From Sabellastarte sp. h YS-2021 (taxonomy: Eukaryota > Annelida > Polychaeta > Sabellida > Sabellidae): 64,000 nt of DNA. The notes under the pieces were generated by a model that was not told where the DNA came from, made no database searches, and saw only the letters and a program-made list of their open reading frames with translations. Below, piece after piece: positions 41,871-52,086 of this stretch. The position numbers and the translations under genes are program-made. Each line of letters begins with the position of its first letter. Within the stretch, counting starts at the first letter, position 1. The stretch covers positions 88,503,052 through 88,567,051 of the forward strand of contig OZ024935.1 of NCBI GenBank assembly GCA_964017235.1, written 5' to 3'.

Positions 41871-42572
41871 TAGACCAATGAAGGATGGTGCTATACCTTT
41901 TACAATCTTTGGATTTGTCTTGATTATTCTTAGTCTTGACAAAGTCTCTTTTGAACCATCTGAATCAGAATTTGAACATTCTGACATTCAAATCAGTTTT
42001 CTCATGACCTTGGCCTCTGATAGATAGAGAGGTGAGGTTGTTTGGACTTTCAAATCATTGAAACACAGAACTGGAAGGAGTCACAGTTTCTCCTTCATCA
42101 GTACTCCTAGCAGAGAACAGATACCCTCAGATGAACCTCGGTATTGTTTCAAGCTGGGTTTTATTCCTACTTTCATGCAATTTTTTGATCATACTTTGAC
42201 TGAAGATATGACCCTTTGCCCCTTTAGAGCTAAGGTTCTATCTTGACATATTTGAGATCTTAGATAGGGGAAATATGTGCTATTCATCTCTTTCAAGATG
42301 ACTTTTCAGGAGGTATACAAGGAGCTATCACGTCAAAAGGCAGACATTTCTGCTAGCTGATCAAATATCTGACCTTGAAACTTAGAATGTTTCCATGGTC
42401 AAGGCTCAAAATACTCCTTATATGGCTGGAAGTCACACTCCACAGTTTTATACTTTATCTTGTGACTTGGAAGTCAAATGAAGTTCAGACTATTCTTTGG
42501 AACTATAGTATCGCAATGTGGTTCCTTCATAGTTTGTGTATTGTATTATACATTACAGTAATTATATGTATA

Positions 42573-42789
42573 ACTAGAAAAATGTTTTTGCTGACAAAAA
42601 CGAAGCGGCCCTGATGAAAAAGTGTGAAGTAAGCCGTAAAAGATGTGAAGATATGCATCACAAGGAATAGAAAATGTAAAGTTTATTGCATTGTGTATGT
42701 TACCATATTTAACAAATGAAAGAACGACCACAGCTTGGCAGAAGAGAAATTGTAGGTGTGAAATTTACTTCTCAAAAGAATGTATGTCC
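42573..42789 (+). mobile_element. AAGCGTCC-hairpin element, 5' fragment
   Basis: ACTAGAAAAATGTTTTTG with the stem GTTTTTG/CAAAAAC, then GAAGCGGCCCTG. After about 200 bases it is interrupted by the foldback element at 42790. Continuation beyond 43621 is unclear. Confidence 0.6.
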
Positions 42790-43612
42790 GATGCGCGGAA
42801 AAAGTGCCTCCTGGAAAAAATGCCTCCTAGAAAATATGCCTCCTAGGAAATATACCTCCTAGAATGAATGCCTCCTGAATATTTTGTGACCAGGAAAAAT
42901 ACCTCCTAAGAAAAAAAAGTTCTTTCAAGTATTATAACACTACAGGTTCACATTACAACTTCAGAGGCATCTTCATTTTTTCCACTTGAGTCTTATAGTC
43001 ACCAATGCCTGTCAAAAATTCACAGTCTTTTACCCATTTTGCTTAGCTGTACAAAGGTATGTAAGTTTCTCTTGTAAGGTTTTGCTGGTGCTTCTCACTC
43101 TTTCGGCAGGCTGCTCATCCCTGGTTTCCATTATGACAGGTGTCGTGTTTTTCTTGTAATTACATTTCTGCCCCTCCTAGTGCATCTAACTGCGATCAAC
43201 TCCTTACAGAGGGGATAACCTATGTTGTAATTTGATAAGAATGCATATTGTAAGCCATAAAGGCCACAACTATTTCATCACGAAACCTCACAGCCATAAA
43301 TCCTGCTTTTAAACTGCTCCAGAGTACAGCTGAAGGGATACCCTTTCAAGAAGATATTTGTAATTTGTACTTCACGATATTGTACGTTCTGGTTTTGACT
43401 GTACATATCTGAAATTAACATGTTTTTGATATTATACGTTATAGGTTTCATACGTAACATGTTTACAAGTTGAAATAACTTTTTTTTCTCAGGAGCCATT
43501 TTTTCCTAGTCACAAAATATCCAGGAGGCATTCTTTCTAGGAGGCATTTTTTCCAGGAGGCATTTTTTTCTGTGAGGCATTTTGTCCAGGAGGCATTTTT
43601 TTCCCCGGATTC
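42790..43612. mobile_element. Mutator-like foldback element with 9-bp target duplication
   Basis: TGTATGTCC occurs immediately before (42781-42789) and after (43613-43621) the element. The ends are inverted copies of about 120 bases: left GATGCGCGGAAAAAGTGCCT, right (inverted) GAATCCGGGGAAAAAAATGC. Each arm is itself a minisatellite of a ~17-base word of the type ATGCCTCCTAGAAAA (about 6 copies), and both arms contain a TATTTTGTGAC word. The interior has no transposase. A 9-bp duplication plus long repetitive inverted ends fits a non-autonomous MULE/foldback element. Confidence 0.85.
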
Positions 43613-43959
43613 TGTATGTCCTACATTCTTTGGTAATGTTCTCAGAGAAGAGGTCTCAAGTGAAAGGGTACACTGACCAGAGACATTTCTGTTCAAAATG
43701 TCATTAGTATCAGACTTAAGTATAAAACACTAATTGACTGCAGTGGACTAAGATGCTTAAGAACTATTGTTTAAAATTACTGGTTGTGCTTCAACTAAAA
43801 ACTTAACAAAAACACTAATAAAATCCAGTGAACCAAAGTGTGTTAGACTTTTTGTTCAAAAGTTACTGATTTTGCTTCAGAGTTATTGCTTACAAGAAAA
43901 ATCAAGTTACAAACAAGTCAAGCTATAGTGCTAGAAAAATGTTACTGGATTTATTGGGA

Positions 43960-44065
43960 AAGAAAAGTATGAGTTTATATATTGCAATATTTATGAATGA
44001 TTTAGCAATTGAAATTAAAAATCTAGGCTTAGGAATAAGAGTAGGAGATCATGATCCATTCCACA
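43960..44065 (+). pseudogene. LINE reverse-transcriptase fragment
   Basis: The frame reads FMNDLAIEIKNLGLGIRVGD, the typical segment just before the YADD box in RTs of RTE- and jockey-like LINEs. Nothing else of the element is recognisable around it. Confidence 0.55.
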
Positions 44066-44602
44066 CTTCAATAATGCACAAAATTAAGACCAAACAAGTT
44101 ACTGGACTTGGTGTAGCTGTGGAAAAAGTAGCCTAATAACATATTTTAACAAAATGCTGTGAACGCAATACTTTTCAAGTTATAAGTGATTTAGTGCATC
44201 ACTTCAGGAATTTGAATGCATTAAAGTTTCAAAAATTCATTTCCCACTTGAGGTAAAATTAATTAAATGTAGAAGTCTAAGTGAAATGGAAGAAAGTAAA
44301 AGAAAAGAAAACAATATACATTCGAAAGAACAGCATAAATATTCCACTTTTTTTTGTTCCACTTTTGCTTCACACACACATATATATATCTCTATCTATC
44401 ATCTCCCTCCATGAACCCCCCCACTTCCCCCACTGAGGCCATTCTTTTTTCCACTTGCTTTTTGTGTGCACTAAAGGGGAGTTGGGGGAGTAGCAACCTT
44501 ACCCTTAACCCGGGGGAAGGTGGTTCAGTCACTGCCCTCTCTTAGTCTCACAGATTAGTATGTACCAGGCACTATTTTGTATCAATTACTACACCTTCCC
44601 CC

Positions 44603-44610
44603 TATATAAG
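44603..44610 (+). promoter_or_regulatory. TATA box of the DIRS element
   Basis: TATATAAG in a C-rich context (CCTTCCCCCTATATAAGCAC), about 200 bases before the gag ATG at 44813. A candidate start of transcription lies ~30 bases downstream. Role inferred from position. Confidence 0.5.
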
Positions 44611-45304
44611 CACTTTCCCGCCATTCTTTGTTTATTCCTTAGAAAGTTGATGTTTAAACAAGACTTAAATTTTTATTATGACGCCATCTTAGTTGTGGCT
44701 TTCTGTATTTACAGTTTCGATTTATTGTGTCATTTTATGGATTTTTAACTTGGTTTTACCATTTGATGTGTGCTTATGTACTTTGTTATTCTATTTACTA
44801 CACAACAAGATCATGGCAGCTAAAGACTGCAGTGGATGTGGGTCTATACATGAGCCTCCACTTCACAGGAGATGTCCACTCAGACCTGGCAACTCAGAGG
44901 ACCAAGAGGACCCACAGTCTGGAGACTCACAGGCGAGTTTTATGAATTCCACTGACACAAGAGCTATAGAACAACAGGGCATGGACACACCTAAGCAAGT
45001 AAGTGGCAGTGGCCTCATTGATAATTCATCATCAGATACCAGTGCTAAGACAACCAGTACTGACATTTTGCTCTTAAGAGAGCTAAAAAGTATTAGCAAA
45101 CGTTTCCATACCCTAGAAGAGCAGGCAGCCAAAGACAGATTGGTTATAGCAAGTATGGCAAGTAAGATACAAGCCCAAGAAAGCAGAAATCAATCAGAGC
45201 GTGTCAATCTAATTATGTCTCCAAGAAAAGAACAGGTGAGGCAATCTACATTGACTAGTCAAATGAACAGTGTCACAAGCCTTCATAATGTCAATCAAAC
45301 GTTA

Positions 45305-48300
45305 ACTAGACAAAAGTTTTTGTACACAAAAACAAAGCGTCCCTACAGCTTTTAAGTTTTATAAGAAATGCTAAAGGACCAATGTGAAGAGGTAAATGTT
45401 ATTGGTGAAGATAAATTCTCCTGAAAGGACCATGTTAGGGTCACAAGAGTGATCTTAAAACGAAAAAAGCAATCAGTGCCTGTGAACAGGTTCTGTATCA
45501 GCTGACTGTGTCTTTTAAGCTGCAAAGTAGAAGAAGCATGTTTAGGTTTGGCTATGCTCATGTGACCTTGAATGAGAGGCCCAAGGTCAAATCCGTCCAC
45601 ACCAGAAGATTCCCAGCACATGATTTCCTACATGTTGGTTTCACATCCCAAACCTCTAGGACTAATAATAATCGAGTTATCGAACTTTTAAGTTTGGCTA
45701 TGCTCGTTTGACCTTGAAGGAGAGGCCCAAGGTCAAATCGGACAACACCAAAAGATTCCCAGCCCATGATTTCCTATATGTTTGTATACCATCCAAAACC
45801 TCTAGGACCAATAATAAGCGAGTTATAAGCACTTTTCAGTTTGGCTATGCTCATTTGACCTTGAATGAGAGGCCCAAGGTCAAATGCGACCACACCAGAA
45901 GATTCCCAGCACATGATTCCCTATATGTTGGTATACCATCCCAATCCTCTAGGACAAATAATAAGCGAGTTATAAGCACTTTTAAGTTTGGCTATCCTCG
46001 TTTGACCTTGAAGAAGAGGCCCAAGGTCAAATCCGACCACACCAAAAGATTCCCAGCCCATGATTTCCTATATGTTGGTATACCATCACAAACCTCTAGA
46101 ACCAATAATAAGCGAGTTATAAGCACTTTTAAGTTTGGCTATGCTCATTTGACCTTGAAAGAGAGGCCCAAGGTCAAATCCGACCACACCAAAAGATTCC
46201 CAGCCCATGGTTTGCTATATGTTGGTATACCATCCCAAACCTCTAGGACCAATAATGAGCGAGTTATAAGCACTTTAAACTTTGCCTATCCTCGTTTGAC
46301 CTTGAAGGAGGGGCCCAAGGTCAAATGCGACCACACCAGAAGATTCCCAGCCCTTGATTTCCTACATGTTGGTTTACCATCCCAAAGCTCTACGACCAAT
46401 AATAAGCGAGTTATAAGCACTTTTAAGTTTGGCTATCCTCATTTGACCTTGAAGGATGGGCCCAAGGTCAAATCCGACCACACCAGAAGATTCCCCGCAC
46501 ATGATTTCCTATATGTTGGTATACCATCCCAAACCTCTAGGACCAATAATAAGCGAGTTATAAGCACTTTAAACTTTGCCTATGCTCGTTTGACCTTGAA
46601 GGAGGGGCCCAAGGTCAAATGCAACCACACCAGAAGATTCCCAGCCCATGATTTTCTACATGTCGGTATACCATCCCAAACCTCTAGGACCAATAATAAG
46701 CGAGTTATAAGCACTTTTAAGTTTGGCTATCCTCATTTGACCTTGAACAAGAGGCCCAAGGTCAAATCCAACCACACCAGAAGATTCTCAGCCCATGATT
46801 TCCTATATGTTGGTATACCATCCCAAAGCTCTAGGACCAATAATAAGCGAGTTATAAGCATTTTTATATTTGGCTATCCTCGTTTGACCTTGAAGGAGAG
46901 GCCCAAGGTCAAATCCGACCACACAAGAAGATTCCCAGCCCATGATATCCTATATGTCGGTATACCATCCCAAACCTGTAGGACCAATAATAAGCGAGTT
47001 ATAAGCACATTTAAGTTTGGCTATCCTCGTTTGACCTTGAACGAGAGGCCCAAGGTCAAATCCAACCACACCAAAAGATTCCCAGCCCATGATTTCCTAT
47101 ATGTTGGTATACCATCACAAACCTCTAGGATCAATAATAAGCGAGTTATAAGCACTTTAAACTTTGCCTATGCTCGTTTGACCTTGAAGGAGGGGCCCAA
47201 GGTCAAATGCAACCACACCAGAAGATTCCCAGCCCATGATTTTCTACATGTCGGTATACCATCCCAAACCTCTAGGACCAATAATAAGCGAGTTCTAATC
47301 ACTTTTAAGTGTGGCTATGCTAGTTTGACCTTGAACGTGGGGCCCAAGCTCAAATCCGACCACACCAGAAGGTTCCCAGCCAATGATTTCCTACATGTTG
47401 GTTTACCATCCCAAAGCTCTAGGACCAATAATAAGCGAGTTATGAGCATTTTTATGTCTGGCTATCCTCATTTGACCTTCAAGGAGGGGCCCAAGGTCAT
47501 ATCCGACCACACCAAAACATTCCCAGCCCATGATTTCCTATATGTTGGTATACCATCCCAAAGCTCTAGGACCAATAATGAGCGAGTTATAAGCACTTTT
47601 AAGTTTGGCTATGCTCGCTTGACCTTGAAGGGGGGGGCCCAAGGTCAAATGCGACCACACCAGAAGATTCCCAGCACATGATTTCCTACATGTTGGTATA
47701 CCATCCGAAACCTCTAGGACTAATAATAAGCGAGTTATAAGCACTTTTCAGTTTGGCTATCCTCGTTTGACCTTGAAGGAGAGGGCCAAGGTCAAATCTG
47801 ACCACACCAAAAGATTCCCAGCCCATGGTTTCCTACATATTGGTATACCATCCCAAACCTCTAGGACCAATAATAAGCGAGTTATAAGCACTTTAAACTT
47901 TGCCTATCCACGATTGACCTTGAAGGAGGGGCCCAAGGTCAAATCTGACCACACCAGAAGATTCCCTGCACATGATTTCCTATATGTTGGTCTACCATCC
48001 CAAAGCTCTACGACCAATAATAAGCGAGTTATAAGCACTTTTAAGTTTGGCTATCCTTGTTTGACCTTGAACGAGAGGCACAAGGTCAAATGCAACCACA
48101 CCAGATGATTCCCAGCACGATTTCCTATATGTCGGTATACCGTCCCAAAGCTCTACGACCAATAATAAGCGAGTTATAAGCACTTTTAAGTTTGGCTATC
48201 CTCGTTTGACCTTGAATGAGAGGCCCAAGGTCAAATCCGACCACATCAGAAGATTCCCAGCACATGATTTCCTATATGTAGGTATACCATCCCAAAGCTC

Positions 48301-50203
48301 TACGACCAATAATAAGCGAGTTATAAGCACTTTTAAGTTTGGCTATCCTCGTTTGACCTTGAAGGATGGGCCCAAGGTCAAATGCGACCACACCAGAAGA
48401 TTCCCAGCACATGATTTCCTATATGTAGGTATACCATCCCAAAGCTCTACGACCAATAATAAGCGAGTTATAAGCACTTTTAAGTTTGGCTATCCTCATT
48501 TGACCTTGAAGGATGGGCCCAAGGTCAAATCCGACCACACCAGAAGATTCCCCGCACATGATTTCCTATATGTTGGTATACCATCCCAAACCTCTAGGAC
48601 CAATAATAAGCGAGTTATAAGCACTTTAAACTTTGCCTATGCTCGTTTGACCTTGAAGGAGGGGCCCAAGGTCAAATGCAACCACACCAGAAGATTCCCA
48701 GCCCATGATTTTCTACATGTCGGTATACCATCCCAAACCTCTAGGACCAATAATAAGCGAGTTATAAGCACTTTTAAGTTTGGCTATCCTCATTTGACCT
48801 TGAACAAGAGGCCCAAGGTCAAATCCAACCACACCAGAAGATTCTCAGCCCATGATTTCCTATATGTTGGTATACCATCCCAAAGCTCTAGGACCAATAA
48901 TAAGCGAGTTATAAGCATTTTTATATTTGGCTATCCTCGTTTGACCTTGAAGGAGAGGCCCAAGGTCAAATCCGACCACACAAGAAGATTCCCAGCCCAT
49001 GATATCCTATATGTCGGTATACCATCCCAAACCTGTAGGACCAATAATAAGCGAGTTATAAGCACATTTAAGTTTGGCTATCCTCGTTTGACCTTGAACG
49101 AGAGGCCCAAGGTCAAATCCAACCACACCAAAAGATTCCCAGCCCATGATTTCCTATATGTTGGTATACCATCCCAAAGCTCTAGGACCAATAATAAGCG
49201 AGTTATAAGCATTTTTATGTCTGACTATCCTCGTTTGACCTTGAACGAGAGGCCCAAGGTCAAATCCGACCACACCAGAAGATTCCCAGCCCATGATTTC
49301 CTACATGTTGGTATACCATCCCAAAGCTCTAGGACCAATAATAAGCGACTTATAAGCACTTTTAAGTTTGGCTATGCTCGTTTGACCTTGAAGGGGGGGC
49401 CCAAGGTCAAATGCGACCACACCAGAAGATTCCCAGCACATGATTTCCTATATGTTGGTATACCATCCCAAACCTCTAGGACTAATAACAAGCGAGTTAT
49501 AAGCACTTTTCAGTTTGCCTATCCTCGTTTGACCTTGAAGGAGACGTCCAAGGTCAAATCTGACCACACCAAAAGATTCCCAGCCCATGGTTTCCTATAT
49601 GTTGGTATACCATCCCAAACCTCTAGGACCAATAATAAGTGAGTTATAAGCACTTTAAACTTTGCCTATCCTCGCTTGACCTTGAACGAGGGGCCCAAGG
49701 TCAAATCTGACCACACCAGAAGATTCCCAGCACATGATTTCCTATATGTTGGTATACCATCCCAAACCTCTACGACCAATAATAAGCGAGTTCAAGGCTT
49801 AATCTTAGCAAAATTTTTATGAACTTATAATCAATCGCCCGTCAATCGGTCAATTATGGCCCGACTGATCCCAATATCGACTGGCGCCTAGATTCTTCCC
49901 TCAGGAATGTGCATACCAAATTTGGTTGACCCACACGCAGTACTTTCTGAGGAAATCTAGTGAAAAGGAAGTAAATTTTTTTTTGAATTTTTGATAATGT
50001 GACCTTCATAAAGGTCAAAGGTCAAATTTATGCCTGTCAAAAAATTTCCCCACGCCTATAGAAGAACACTGCCACATATCATTTGGATAGGCCTAATAAC
50101 AAGGGAGATATTCAAGGGAGACGATAATGCGGCGGCGGCGGCGGCTGACTGAAAACCGGGGGTGAAACCAATAAGCGTCCCCTTTTCAAGGGACGCTTAA
50201 TTA
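45305..50203 (+). mobile_element. complete AAGCGTCC-hairpin (pearl/HINE-type) element inserted in DIRS gag
   Basis: 5' end: ACTAGA, stem GTTTTTG/CAAAAAC, then AAAGCGTCCC. 3' end: a CGG block (50131-50148), then the hairpin AAGCGTCCC...GGGACGCTT with an 8-base loop (50173-50199) and TTA. Inside is the large 147-bp array, preceded at 45478-45510 by a sequence resembling the 5' end of the GTCAGCTGAC family (GTGCCTGTGAACAGG, then TCAGCTGACTG). There is no target duplication, as expected for Helitron/Helentron-like insertion. No Rep-helicase gene is present, so it is non-autonomous. Confidence 0.75.
45530..49800 (+). repeat. 147-bp satellite array, ~29 copies
   Basis: Units recur at exactly 147 bases over most of the array (e.g. 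AATAATAAGCGAGTTATAAG). Each contains TTTGACCTTG...CAAGGTCAAA, an inverted pair with a 12-base spacer in most units. Because 147 is a multiple of three, frames of 657 codons (45708-47681) and 478 codons (48206-49642) stay open; these are not considered genes. A ~0.7 kb block at about 46405-47110 recurs almost unchanged at about 48462-49167, an offset of 2057 bases or 14 units. Confidence 0.9.
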
Positions 50204-51309
50204 GTGGCCCACATCATGGTGTATTCTCACAGATCCCACACAGAGCTTTGTAAGACTGAATGCAGTGCGAGCCCCCAAGAATCCACAGATATCACTTCAC
50301 AATAATTCAACAGTGTCATCAGTACATAATATAATTGCATCACCGTCACTTTCACAGGCACAGTTACAGGTTCAGGGTGCAGCTGGTGTGACGTCAATAG
50401 GAGCTGGGTTGCAGACGACTGCTAGGACACTCAATGAGCCACTGTCACATTTTTCTAATACTTGTTTATCCTTAAACCAAGATCAGGTTTCTGGCCCATC
50501 TCATTTGTTTTCTGTAGCTCCCCAGGTGTCAATGGGTCAACCACATCAGCAGCAGCACCAACCACAGAAGGATCATCAGCTGTAGAGACCTTGGCTACCA
50601 CAGATGTCAGACAGCACATCAACCAGACAGGGGTAGAGGACGACACACTGATACCGTCATTACAGGCACTCAGAAACTCACAGGAAATCCATCAGAAGGT
50701 CAACAAAAGATACCAGGAACTGGAAGGGGCTATGCATATGTCACCAGGTAACCTAGATATCTTACTAGAAACAATTCAGAAGAAAGTTCATAAAGATAAC
50801 AAGCAGAAAGTAAAGTGGCCTCAGGACCTTGCTTTTGTTGGAAGTCTTCGCAAACGCCCATCATATGATAATCTCACTACATGTCAGTGGATGTTAGGGT
50901 TCTTGAGGATCCGTCAGGAGGAACAGGATCCAGTCATTAAAGAGAACATGGTTGAGTATTTGACAGAGTTGCTTCAGGATGCATGCGACTATAGTTGGGA
51001 GGCTGCTAAGGGCGCACATAGTGTACTACTACACCCCATGCAAGATGGGGTTGTAGCCTGGGATAACCTGAAGGAGGTTAACAAAATTCGTAAGCGTTAT
51101 GCCCACACATCATCCTCACAGAATGGGGCAGGGGGGGAGAAAGGTAGAATAACCAAGATTGTGCCATGTTTTAAGTATAATAAAGGTACTTGTGCAAAAC
51201 ACAGTGATCATGAGTGGCAGAACATGCTCTTAAAGCACAGTTGTCAACACTGTTTCTCAATGTACAATAAACATGAAAATTATAGCAAAAAAGACTGCTT
51301 CAAGCTTCC

Positions 51310-51319
51310 AAAAAACTGA
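51310..51319 (+). other. -1 ribosomal frameshift signal at the gag-pol junction
   Basis: The heptamer A-AAA-AAC lies at 51310-51316 in the correct phase for the gag frame (codons CCA AAA AAC TGA), and the stop codon follows at once. Shifting back one base at the heptamer continues as CTG AAA ACA GCT GCT, which stays open into the pol frame through 52086. A strong downstream pseudoknot is not obvious by eye. A-AAA-AAC is one of the best eukaryotic slippery sequences; use here is inference. Confidence 0.6.
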
Positions 51320-52086
51320 AAACAGCTGCTCATGTTCCCGTTCCCGTTTCAGCAAGAGTTGTGTATAATTCTTATGTAAATAGAAATATTAAACAAGTTT
51401 GTAACAGTGTGGATGGTCGTAGGGGAAACAGCGTTGACAAGAACAGGGTTAAAGACATGTCCACTAGCATAGTAGTAAGATCAAGAACCTTTTATGCAAA
51501 AAACAAGTGTACCATCAGTCCTATTCAAGGCGGGAAAAAGAAGTGTTCCAATGTTTGTAACCCAATTTCACATAAATCTCAAAAATTAACAGACAGCAAT
51601 CGTTTTGCTGTATTAGGGGTTTTGGCGGAACAAGAAATCATTAAACTGCTTGGCAAAAATTCAACTGATACCCGCAGAAATGGGACTGTTGGTACAAAAG
51701 AAGTGACTGGTTGTACTGTCAATGAAGTATCTCAAAAAAGTTCACCATATGAACGTCACTGTGGACTTGCACATGAAATGTCTGATAAAGTGTTACCCTT
51801 AACATACGAAAGTACTTTATCATCTGGTGCTAAGGTTACCAGTGAATGTGTGACTGTATATAAAAAATGTAAAGACAATGAGGGTTATCCCTCCAGAGAC
51901 ATTTTTCCATGCGTACAGAGTGATGTAGGTTCAGACTATTGTAAAATAAAGGGGATTACTATAGTTCAGAACAACTCACCACTCGGAGACAATTATGACT
52001 CACTTAACTCAAGTGACTCATTAACCGAATTTGACATTGAGAAAACATTGGACAACCCAATATGTATGGGGCAAGTCAAAAGAAAA

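Larger units (their letters stand above)
44813..51319 (+). pseudogene. DIRS gag gene, interrupted by a 4.9 kb element and frameshifted
   Basis: It starts MAAKDCSGCGSIHEPPLHRR with a CxxC...HxxxC pattern. A probable coiled coil follows (ILLLRELKSISKRFHTLEEQ), and the frame breaks at 45305 where a hairpin element is inserted. After 50203 the coding sequence resumes in one frame (ISLHNNSTVSSVHNII...), then shifts at about 50.5 kb to another (TSAAAPTTEGSSAVETLA...). The C-terminal half has ELEGAMHMSPGNLDILLETI and RKRYAH, and ends with a zinc-binding pattern CFKYNKGTC...CQHCF...H...DC. It stops with TGA at 51317-51319 directly after a slippery heptamer. Gag packages the element RNA. Broken by insertion and at least one shift. 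Confidence 0.75.

Noticed and set aside
45708-47681. 657-codon open frame
   Set aside because: It is the 147-bp satellite read in one frame; unit length divisible by three keeps it open. Starts on a non-ATG-like context and has no unique sequence.
48206-49642. 478-codon open frame
   Set aside because: Same satellite read through; part duplicates the previous block.
45530-49800. Centromeric satellite
   Set aside because: The array is bounded by element hairpins, only ~4.3 kb long, and the monomer is dispersed in several elements.
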